From Aplysia californica (taxonomy: Eukaryota; Mollusca; Gastropoda; Aplysiida; Aplysiidae), in NCBI RefSeq assembly GCF_000002075.1, contig NW_004797328.1:393883-423882 (forward strand): a DNA stretch of 30,000 nucleotides. The letters run 5' to 3'. The notes beneath the pieces are model-generated. The model was not told the origin of the DNA. It saw only the letters and a list, made by a program, of their open reading frames with translations, and did not search any database. The translations under genes and the position numbers were made by a program. The stretch's first letter is position 1, and each line of letters opens with the position of its first letter. Shown here one piece after another: positions 21,946 to 30,000 of the stretch.

Positions 21946-23344
21946 ATATACTATCAGTGATTAACTGAATTTCCTGACAAGACCTCAAAGGGTGCTGAAA
22001 TGAAAAAAATTACAGAGAATAGAATGGCATAGGCCTACACTGTTAAGGCAGTTGAGGCATACCACTTTGACAATCTCATTTTGATTGCTGAGTACTGACA
22101 ACACTTGGATGTTTGAAACTCTATAAATTACAATGCACATACCACAGTTTTGAAGCCAAGCTTTACGTTGAAGAGAAAATAGACCTATCTGTCCCTAGCC
22201 TACATCTAACTCACAAAGATTATGGAATGGGCTTAAAACATCACACGTCTCGTATGTGGAACGCTACTACATGATACTCACAACAAACCTACAGTATCAT
22301 CAACCCTTCTATGTACAGTTTTTACATAATTAGTACAAATGAATAAATGCACAAAAAAGTCAGGTGCTTCACATTTCAGTATTGATATCTTTTTCAAGAG
22401 AAGGTTGGTTATTCAAACGGAACTGACCAAAAATATGTGTACATCTTGATGGTGATGCATTAGATAAAAGCCCATCAAGCAACTTAATGCCTCAAATGTC
22501 CATCAGTGTCAATTCTCTACATACCGTCACATAAGGTGAGGTTTCAAAGTTTAGCCAGAGCTTTAAATTTCGATCACCAATCATCAGTCCTTTAGCAGAG
22601 TGAAAAAAATAACACAATACAGAATCTCAGAAAAATTTACTTTGAAAACTTGAACAAATGGGCGTCAGGAAGACCAGGATCCTAGAAGAGGAATGAGTGG
22701 GGAACTATGACTGTGGATATCAGTTTCAAATGTGGCACTTGAAAAGAAATCTCAGAGTATAATAAAATTATCTGGCAGGTCAGAATTCCACAAAAGCTGT
22801 CATGTTAATGTTAAGGCATGACCAGAAGGTGGTTCTCATTTTCTGTATCTCATTATGTTGCTATTGGTTTGATTTTCCAAACACAAATTATATTTTTGAC
22901 AGCAAAAAATTTCCCTAAAAAAGCCAGTATTAAGGTATGATATTACAATATTCTGACTGTAAAGACAATTTTTTAATTTACATTCATCTGTTGAAAACAA
23001 AAATTTGTGTTTTGCACTTGCTACTATAGGAGAAAACAAACTCCTTTGTCTTTGAGGATGGTGTAAGGATTTATAGTTAGGCTACTTCTTAAGTGATTTG
23101 AAAAATATGCCGATTCACAATTATCATTAAGTCTTACTTTTGTATTTCAGAGAACATTTTCATTCTCCAAACAGATAATTAATAGCCCACGATAATGTAT
23201 CATAATATTTATAGAACTCTGAGGAATACAAATACATGTTTTTGCATCTCACACATAAGGGGACTTTGATGACTTCATACATCACTATTGTTGAGCAAGG
23301 GGATATAGCAAAACATTATTTGTGTTGCTAACAGAACTGTTATA

Positions 23345-23520
23345 GAGTCGGGCATGGATAATTCAAACAAGTCAGGGATCAACAAATGTTTCTGGCACAT
23401 TCATAATTTGGGTAAACTGATATAATGACACATTAAAGAGATAACAGTTGGGGAATGGCAAACTGTATGAGCTATCCATGATTTCGAGTTTTCCATGTTC
23501 CTGCTATCTGTACCCGACTG
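23345..23520. mobile_element. Small pogo/Tigger-like MITE (176 bp), TA-flanked
   Basis: Bounded by TA on both sides. The ends GAGTCGGGCATGGATA and, inverted, CAGTCGGGTACAGATA share most positions. CAGTCGGGTA-type ends flanked by TA are usual for pogo/Tigger-like elements. Confidence 0.6.
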
Positions 23521-23535
23521 TACATGTAACCATTT

Positions 23536-23560
23536 TATATATATATATATATATATATAT
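23536..23560. repeat. (TA)n microsatellite
   Basis: About 12 uninterrupted TA units, shortly after the 23345-23520 element. Confidence 0.9.
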
Positions 23561-24941
23561 GTACAGTAATCAATATTTCATTGGACATGAATAATTGTTA
23601 TCCCTGTGAATTACAAAAAAAATTACAAAGGTGAACAACATGACTCCTCTCATCTTAGGAAAGATGTAACCTCTAAAGGAAGTCATAGGATGTATAAGTA
23701 CACAAAACATTATAATATGTGTAATAATGCAACAAATGAATTGCTTGACTCTGCTGTTGCAAGATACTGGGTAAAACCTCGAATTACTCTAAACCATGTG
23801 TTTCTGACTCAGCAACTTCAAGTGGTTATAGATAACTTTCAGAGCCGAAGCAACTACACTAATATTGTTTTTCGTCCCATGTGTTGGGTTTGTCTGAACA
23901 GATTTTTATTTTGATACCCATTGCATTATATTGTCAAAATGTGACTCACTTTGTTGTATTGTTACACATATTGCAGGTGACAGCTGTCATTTCACACGTA
24001 TTTGAAAATGATAATATGATATGTTAAGGTAATACGCATCTTGATAGATGTCACTGAGTTATGGTGAGGTAAGATGGAAAAAAATATATGAATAGGCAAC
24101 ATAAAAGGAGTCTAATCTGTAGGCAAAAACTGCTTGGAATCTTGCTAAAGGCTTGTTTTCTGGTTCCATCTTATGATGTGTGCATGTCCTACATTATTTG
24201 AGAAATCTCATGTGGTGCAATTCGGCTGCCCACAGCAAATGGTATTGGGACATATGGCAATAATTTACCCCCTGCTACTGAAGAGATACATAACAAAATA
24301 CTCAAATATCAAATGTCCTATCCAGATAAAAATACCTTTACTCTATGAGTTTGCAGCATACAATGGGACTCTGAAAGGTGAAAGTTATAATGTCCACTCT
24401 CGACCAACATGTCAAAAGGAAACGTATTGTGCACTTATTTAGTTTTGTGTGTGTCCAAAAATGACTGAAAAAAATAAGTGTTATTCACAGTTTTCAGTGG
24501 ACAGGGATATCATAAAATCTTATTTGTTCAAATGCCAAATAAAAAAGCAAGCAAAAACATTTTTTCAGATAAATTTAGGCTTTTATAATAATACAATGGA
24601 AAGACAAAAGGAAACTGCTCAACAAGAACACACAACTGAAATACACAAATGTGCTGCACTACAATCTCCTTGTATTAGTTTTGATTTTCCAAACAACTGA
24701 ATGAAAATATTTATACACTACTACTTCAGATGCAAATGATATTACATGGGAAATAAAAAGCTCCTTGAAACAATTTTTGCAGGAATATAAAATTCAGAAC
24801 AGTTGCATTTCATTGGATATCATCCTTTTTTAACCATTAAAGAAATCATCTTAAAAATTGTGGTTCTGATTTTCCTTCGAGGCCCTTTACAGGCAGACAT
24901 CTTCCCCATCTGTAAGGAGCAAGTGTCAACTGAGAACCGGC

Positions 24942-25002
24942 TTAGTGTCCATCCATAGCTTTCAGATACTTTTGTTCTATCAGCTTAGGAATCACTTTGT
25001 GT
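24942..25002 (-). CDS. SLC4A11: SLC4A11 last coding exon
   Basis: Acceptor TTTTCTCCAG before 25002. The first base completes an Arg codon split as AG|A; it continues [19 protein letters not shown] and ends TAA at 24944-24942. Matches the vertebrate SLC4A11 end ([20 protein letters not shown]) but is a few residues shorter. Confidence 0.92.
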
Positions 25003-28000
25003 CTGGAGAAAAGAAACAAAGAAGTGCACATTACAACATGGTTTTAGTTTAGTTTCAGTAAGAGTTTTACAGCACATGCAACACAAATAGGCCATAGCTG
25101 GAGGTTAGAGGTGTTATTAGAGAGTAACAAACAAAGAAAAGAATGAGGAGAGATAAGGATGATTGATGTTTGATAAGAAAGAAGGAGCAAATCACACCAG
25201 AGCACCAACTAAACACCCATCAACATTGTTTTAGATTTTCAAACATTCATTCACATTTGAGTGACCACAAACAGAAATAGAGATATAAATAGACCCCTGT
25301 CCCTCATCCAAACAGAGTAAGAGCAACTCCTTTACTCCTTTGCTGATGGGGCGCCTGCCACTCACAAGTCACAACTTCTCTGATAGTGTTCAGTAGGAAT
25401 ATGTCCATCATCATCAATGCCTTTCACCCCTGGCAGAGTATAGGCCACATACAAGCTCCTTCCATTTATCTCTGTCCTGGGCCATCCTTCCAAGCTCGTT
25501 CTAATTTAGCTTTATCTCTCTCATATCCCTTTCCATGCATCTCCTCCATTTTTCCTGGGGCCTAACCCTGCCTCGTGCTCCCTGTGGGTTCCACTGCAGT
25601 GATATTTCTGCTAGGCACTTTCTTAAGGTGTGTCCCATCCATCGCCTCTTTCTTAGTCCTATTTCTACTTCTATATCCTTTCCCCCAGCTCTTCATTTCT
25701 TATTCTATCCTGCCACCTAATTCTTAGAATACTCCTCCTACATCTGTTGATGAAAGTCTGAACTTTATTCAGTACTGTCTTTGTTGTCTTCTAAGTTTCG
25801 CAGCCACAGAGGAGCACAGACTTGACGTTGGAGTTAAAGAGTCGAATCTCGATGTGCAGTGAGATACCATAATTGCTTGCTTTCCAGACTTTTGATAATT
25901 GATTGAATGCTGATCTTGCCTTGGTGGAATATGTTACACTCATAAAATAGCTGACTCTGAAGCAAAATTCTATTCATCAACAGTAACAAATTGTTAAATT
26001 CATTTTACTGGTCTTTCAGTTTCACTGTTCTCCTAACATGCACAGATAGCTTGGACAACATTATGAAAACTAACACAATCAGAAAAACTGTGCTGATCAG
26101 CAAGACTCATACAGGGAGGAATGGAGTACTGAGAACCCCAATGCCTACTTCAGACGTGACATCTGAGGAGAAGAAGTTTTCCCTAAGAAGTAAACTCATC
26201 CACAACAATAATAATATTATTACGTTTTTTAAAACTGTTCCTTTAGCTTCCATTATTTATGTTGAAGAAGGTCATACCCACACTACCAAAGGAGATTTCT
26301 AGTGTTAAAGTCAATGCTTTCAATGCAACCTTTCTGAGACCCATTCGTATGTATATGACCTTATTGTGTTGCAAGTGCCGCAAAACTCTTACTAAAACTA
26401 AAACAACATATCATATATATACTATAAAGTGCAGTTTTCTGCCCTGTCATTCTGCAGATGCCACTAATCAAATGCTGTTAAAATTGTCAAGACAGCCATC
26501 CATTGCCATTATAAATGTATATAAAACAAAATTAAACAAAACAAGACAAAAGACACATATGCAAAGGGGGAAATGGGAAGTGGTCGTTTGTATGGGTGAT
26601 TGTCTTTGACCTTTAGAGCAGGTTCAACTGTATTGTTCCTTCACCATTTCATTACCCAAAAGTTATGATTCTTTGATGATAAAGCGAAATGCAGGCTTAT
26701 GCATGAAAAAGTACACACTGAGTGTCTCAGAGAGAAATTAAACAAAACAAGACAAAAGACACATATGCAAAAGGGGGAAATGGGAAGTGGTTGTTTGTAT
26801 GGGTGATTGTCTTTGACCTTTAGAGCAGGTTCAACTGTATTGTTCCTTCACCATTTCATTACCCAAAAGTTATGATTCTTTTATGATAAAGCGAAATGCA
26901 GGCTTATGCGTGAAAAAGTACACACTGAGTGTCTCAGAGAGAAACAATAGGTCACTCACCTAATTGGTATGAGAGCAAAAATGAGGACAGGGAAGAACAT
27001 CTTGAGGTAAGGGTAGGGTGCGAACCCCACACCACACAGCACCAGAAGCTGAACCAGCTGTAGCCCTGTGAAGGTGTGCATCTTCCTCTGTGGTACTCGG
27101 CGGATGTAGTGGTTGGGTGGGTAGGCAGACTGCCCCAGGGCACAGAAAAAAAGGCAACATTAGTTTAGAAAAGGAAAGGGAAGGGAAGATAGTGGAGAAA
27201 AATCTGTGAGCTGAAGAGAAAATTCAAAGTTCAGCCCATTGAAAGGAAGAAAAAAGTACTCCTATCAATATATTCTTTCTCTCTTTTATTTTTGAGTCAT
27301 TGTTCTTTTAAAATTCCTCAACCATTACAATTCTTGTAAGTCGTTAAGTTTACTTCCATTCATTTTCATAACACTTCTTAGCAGTGTATTACATTACAGT
27401 TTCCTTTTTATTTGGCATCTTGCGTTCTTATATTACCAATCCCCAAACTCACCTGCTCAGTAAAGAAAAGTTGAACTCGCTCAAACATTTGGTTTCCAAA
27501 CAGCGATGTGACAGCCACGTAGAGGAAGAGGCCATAGAGCACTGGGGTGGGGATATAGGCCAGTACAGACAGGAACAGCAGGCTCACCCCAATCAGAATG
27601 TGGGAGAAAATGCAGGTGAGTCTTGTCTCTCGCACTTTCACAACACTGGAGAGTGAGAAACAGGGTATGGTAATGATGAAATTCATCATAACAATGTATT
27701 ACACTATCATAGAAATAAAAATTCATTTTAACAATAAATAACAATATTCTAACTATAAAAGTAATAGATCTAGCTTGTTACAACATATTTAAAACACTAG
27801 AGGTGTGCTAATGATAAAATTAATCATAATAATGAATTATACTATTATAGAAATAATAACTTATTTTAACAACTGATAACAATATTCTAACTACAGTAGC
27901 TTGTTACACTTTTGAAACACTGGAGAGTGAGATACAAGGAGCGATAATGATATAGGACTGACTGACATTTTGTTTAGAGTAAAGAGAAACACATAGACAC

Positions 28001-29502
28001 TATATCGTGACCATTTAATACTGATAAAGAGCAAGACAGATAAACAGGAACAACAGAAAGAAAAGGTAGGAGTATGACCTACTGATGGTGTCGCTCCAAA
28101 AGATTGCAATCATCTCTTTCTTACTAGGGATTGTTGTAGGTTTTTATTATCATTGATAAAAAGCGATCACTTAGGCTCACCCCCTCCTCACTGCTTGCTA
28201 ATCCACATGATCACTCTTCTTCCCCCCCTCCTCCACCCCCACCCCCACACACACACGCACAAAATGACATGACTTACATCTTGTAGATGTGTCCTTGGTC
28301 CACCCTTTCCTCCACATCTGCCAAAGCGTGTACGTGCAGCGGCGAGTGTGGCAACGCGGCGTGCACCCATGGGAAACACAGGAGAGACAGGACACAGTTG
28401 ATGACAGCAATCACCAAAAGGTCCCAGTGGTATGCTGTGCCCTTCTTCATCCTAAGCAGAAAAAAGCAGAAAAATATTTATAAGAGTCTGGGTTTCATAA
28501 CCTATTGATGGTGTCACATACAAATAGACTAACTCCGATATTTTCTAAAACCCAAATTTTCACTATATTATACAATAGGGTCAAATACACCATCTCTGTA
28601 AATTTGCAGATCAGTTTTCATAAGGTGGTTTTCTACTCATTAAAGCTAAATTTGACTTGAAGTGATCTGTGATATTTTGATTGACTAAAAAGTTTTTAGA
28701 TATCCTGTAAAATAGTTTCCAACACCACCAATAAACTTGCTTTACACAATGTATTGGACAGAACATCCGTATCATTCACAGTTTCATAAAAAAGGAAATA
28801 AATCCTTTTAAAACATTCCAATCATCAAGGAATAGGAAAAATTTAGTAATGCAAGGAAAATCTTGAACATTGCACAGATTTTTAACACCAGAAAGCTGAA
28901 CACTATCAATAAAAGGTATACATTTCAAATATCAGTTACCTGAACACTATACATAACATTAAAGGTAAAAAATCTTTAACACCATTAAACTGAAGGACTG
29001 AATGCTCTTCATGACAGGTGTCAACATCGTTAAATTACTCCAAATCCATAAAAAGGTAACAAGTTTTAGTAATCAGTAAACTGTACACTATGCTACGATA
29101 AATGACAGAGCATACATTATGAACTTAAGTAAACTGTTTTACTGTTTCCAAATAAATTTAAAAAACCCGATAGAAACATTGTTAAAATACACGACATCAC
29201 CAACCCCCTTCCCCGCAAAAAAGGGAGAAAAAAAACTTTTTATGCATGATTGATAAAAATCAGTAAACTTGACATTGCCACCCAAAAACAATATATTTTT
29301 TCAACATTGGTATGGTAGAGACAAACTCACTTGTTCTGGGGTGCATTCACTAGAGCAGCTGAGATGTTCTGATCCATGAAGAAAAGCAATGAGAGACAGA
29401 AGCCGAGGCCACAGGCTCCCAGTATGGCCTGCCACTGAAGGCCGGTCAAGTCGACAATCTTAAACAGGTCTGAGTCCTCGATCACCTTAAAACTTTTCTT
29501 CA
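24942..29502 (-). CDS. SLC4A11: SLC4A11-type solute carrier, last five coding exons (N-terminus beyond window)
   Basis: C-terminal 255 residues of a plasma-membrane transporter of the SLC4 (bicarbonate transporter) superfamily. Exons on the minus strand are 29502-29331, 28451-28278, 27645-27453, 27129-26960 and 25002-24942; they join in frame with GT-AG introns and end in TAA at 24944-24942. The match is to SLC4A11 rather than to anion exchangers or Na/HCO3 cotransporters: [75 protein letters not shown] and the short tail [12 protein letters not shown]. At least four hydrophobic membrane segments are visible: after [41 protein letters not shown] and the pair around [12 protein letters not shown] and [16 protein letters not shown]4A11 is reported to carry H+/OH-, ammonia-linked, or (disputed) borate fluxes; the substrate here is unknown. 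The gene converges on GNPDA. Confidence 0.94.
25041..25215 (+). repeat. Dispersed repeat C, copy 1 (SINE-like)
   Basis: GTTTCAGTAAGAGTTTTACA then GCACATGCAACACAAATAGG is shared, in the same orientation, with 29528-29665 (GTGAGAGTTTTACGGCACTT GCAACACAAACAGG). Similarity continues for about 130 bp through GAGAGTAACAAACAAAGAAA. It lies in the last SLC4A11 intron. The class is uncertain. Confidence 0.6.
25365..25930 (-). mobile_element. LINE remnant: C-terminus of an RTE/jockey-like reverse transcriptase
   Basis: Reading on the minus strand gives [18 protein letters not shown], then [74 protein letters not shown] and [20 protein letters not shown]. This is the standard C-terminal region of endonuclease-reverse transcriptase LINEs. 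It has several stops (for example a TAG where the family has Trp after CET) and at least one frameshift before the RRWMGHTL block, so it is an old, dead fragment. A short GAT-repeat tail follows (ATTGATGATGATGG), common at 3' ends of such LINEs. The clade is not certain. Confidence 0.82.
26531..26943. repeat. Tandem duplication, two 206-bp units, next to an SLC4A11 splice donor
   Basis: Unit 1 at 26531-26736 and unit 2 at 26737-26943, both starting ATTAAACAAAACAAGACAAA and ending CTCAGAGAGAAA. By eye only about four differences, so roughly 98% identical and recent. Each unit contains a family-A MITE right end (AGAGCAGGTTCAACTG-TA). Confidence 0.95.
26960..27129 (-). CDS. SLC4A11: SLC4A11 exon (second from the end)
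   Basis: Acceptor GGGGCAG before 27129 and donor GTGAGT starting at 26959. Codes [20 protein letters not shown] through [20 protein letters not shown] to [15 protein letters not shown](I/M)H is diagnostic of SLC4A11 within the SLC4 family. The donor lies only about 16 bp from a young 206-bp tandem duplication. Confidence 0.96.
27453..27645 (-). CDS. SLC4A11: SLC4A11 exon (third from the end)
   Basis: Acceptor CTCTCCAG before 27645 and donor GTGAGT starting at 27452. Codes [20 protein letters not shown] through [20 protein letters not shown] to LFFTEQ, ending in phase 0. The acceptor and first bases of this exon have diverged copies upstream at about 27796 and 27920 (see repeats). Confidence 0.95.
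27636..27945. repeat. Diverged tandem duplication spanning an SLC4A11 splice acceptor
   Basis: Units of about 150 and 124 bp starting near 27646 and 27796, and a partial third at 27920. Shared words: AACACTGGAGAGTGAGA, ATGATGAAATTCATCATAAC, ACAATATTCTAACTA and AGCTTGTTACA. The real acceptor (minus-strand CTCTCCAG|TGTT at 27645) is copied as CTCTCCAG|TGTTTC at 27919. Confidence 0.85.
28220..28260. repeat. C-rich / CA low-complexity tract
   Basis: TTCCCCCCCTCCTCCACCCC followed by CACACACACG, in the intron just below the 28278 exon end. Confidence 0.8.
28278..28451 (-). CDS. SLC4A11: SLC4A11 exon (fourth from the end)
   Basis: Acceptor CTTAG before 28451 and donor GTAAGT starting at 28277. Codes [20 protein letters not shown] through [20 protein letters not shown] to GHIYK. 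Close match to vertebrate SLC4A11 ([29 protein letters not shown]). Confidence 0.95.
28452..29330. other. SLC4A11 intron, no feature seen
   Basis: 879 bp of AT-rich intron between two SLC4A11 exons. I see no repeat or gene. AACACCATTAAA/AACACTAT-type words recur (28905-29010), too loosely to call a tandem repeat. Confidence 0.5.
29331..29502 (-). CDS. SLC4A11: SLC4A11 exon (fifth from the end)
   Basis: Acceptor CCCAG before 29502 and donor GTGAGT at 29330-29325. Codes [20 protein letters not shown], then a membrane segment ending [16 protein letters not shown]. The (D/E)QN(I/L) motif followed by NAP.N is an SLC4 hallmark. The exon begins with the last two bases of a codon, so more coding sequence lies to the right, outside the window. 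Confidence 0.93.
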
Positions 29503-29527
29503 CTGGGAATATAGAGATACAGTGAGT

Positions 29528-29665
29528 CTAGTTTTAGTGAGAGTTTTACGGCACTTGCAACACAAACAGGTCATACAAGTACTGCAGAGATGTTATAAGA
29601 GAGAAACATACAAAGAAAAGGAGGTGAGCTAATGATGATAGATGAGAATGCCTCAGAGTACCTGC
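29528..29665 (+). repeat. Dispersed repeat C, copy 2 (SINE-like)
   Basis: Same orientation and order as 25041-25215: AGTTTTAGTGAGAGTTTTAC, GCACTTGCAACACAAACAGG, then AAACATACAAAGAAAAGGAG. Starts about 25 bp upstream (in transcript sense) of the 29502 exon acceptor, inside the SLC4A11 intron. Confidence 0.6.
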
Positions 29666-29669
29666 TAAC

Positions 29670-29925
29670 GACCGAAAGAGATAGAGAAATATGAGGGTGA
29701 AAATAGACTCAGGAAAGAAGGGGACGGCAGAAAAATATTGAGAGGTACCAGTGAAGATAGACTCAGGATAAAGGAGAAGATAGAAAAATATTGATCGAGA
29801 TATCAGTGAAGAAAGGAACAAAGAAGGAGGTAGAGAGATATAGAGATATCAGTGAAAATAAACTCAGGAAAAAAAGAGGAGATAGAAAGATATCATCAGT
29901 GAAGATAGACTTAGGAAAATAGAAG
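29670..29925. repeat. Purine-rich imperfect tandem repeat
   Basis: About four to five units of roughly 50-65 bp built on GAAAATAGACTCAGGAAA, AGAAAAATATTGA and GATATCAGTGAAGA. Diverged, GA-rich. The minus-strand Ser/Leu/Phe-rich ORFs here are translations of this repeat. Confidence 0.75.
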
Positions 29926-29941
29926 ATCAGCATCTGTGATG

Positions 29942-29986
29942 GAATAGTCAGGCTCTTTGATTGCTTTTGCATGAAGAAGACATGAG
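29942..29986 (+). repeat. Dispersed 45-bp repeat, second copy
   Basis: GAATAGTCAGGCTCTTTGAT ... GCATGAAGAAGACATGAG matches 17462-17501 with a short insertion. Likely part of a longer dispersed repeat cut by the window edge. Confidence 0.6.
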
Positions 29987-30000
29987 ATTGGATGCCTGAG

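Larger units (their letters stand above)
18055..24941 (-). other. AT-rich unique DNA, candidate long SLC4A11 3'UTR plus intergenic DNA
   Basis: About 6.9 kb without a credible coding exon on either strand; the short ORFs here are low-complexity and match no family I recognise. On the minus strand the first AATAAA past the SLC4A11 stop is near 23905, and a cluster of overlapping AATAAA signals lies at 18055-18068, followed by an A/T-rich stretch. The region is noticeably poorer in LINE and MITE sequence than the rest of the window, apart from the three small TIR elements listed, which would suit a long 3'UTR. The transcript end is an inference. Confidence 0.35.

Noticed and set aside
26259-26609. 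116-codon plus-strand ORF in the last SLC4A11 intron
   Set aside because: Low-complexity, Lys/Thr-rich, runs into the tandem duplication; no recognisable domain.

Overview
This is an AT-rich piece of an animal nuclear genome: spliced genes with GT-AG introns, long introns, several families of small transposons, LINE fragments and microsatellites. The two host genes are bilaterian in type. The mix of repeats (AGATCT-type simple repeats, mariner/pogo-like MITEs starting CAGTTGAACCTG, an R2-like LINE with a restriction-enzyme-like endonuclease) fits a mollusc, perhaps a gastropod. That assignment is an inference from texture.

Layout. 1-4525: no coding sequence seen; an AGATCT simple repeat, a foldback structure around a long (CA)n array, one 430-bp MITE, a 75-bp perfect-looking hairpin and an 853-bp TA-flanked MITE. 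4526-13827 (+): a complete five-exon glucosamine-6-phosphate deaminase gene (GNPDA/oscillin; 271 codons) with all four catalytic residues. Its intron 1 holds a 1.1-kb hAT-like element with an 8-bp target duplication. Its 5.4-kb intron 3 holds a nest of mariner/pogo-like MITEs, a 5'-truncated R2-like LINE (- strand) and two copies of a second MITE family. 13828 to about 16.8 kb: GNPDA 3'UTR and flank. 16.8-18.0 kb: dispersed-repeat-like DNA. About 18.05-24.94 kb: AT-rich and mostly unique DNA, possibly a very long 3'UTR of the next gene, with three small TIR elements. 24942-29502 (-): the last five coding exons of a SLC4A11-type (bicarbonate-transporter superfamily) membrane protein; the N-terminal two thirds lie beyond the right edge of the window. 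Its introns contain an RTE/jockey-like LINE remnant, a young 206-bp tandem duplication next to a splice donor, and an older tandem duplication that copied a splice acceptor.

The two genes converge tail to tail and have no evident functional link: one is a cytosolic hexosamine catabolic enzyme, the other a plasma-membrane ion transporter. No RNA genes, CRISPR arrays or prokaryotic features were seen. I did not find a convincing new biological system; the best leads are structural (nested and chimeric transposons, duplicated splice sites, a candidate small-RNA hairpin, and an unusual pair of residues at a GNPDA splice junction).
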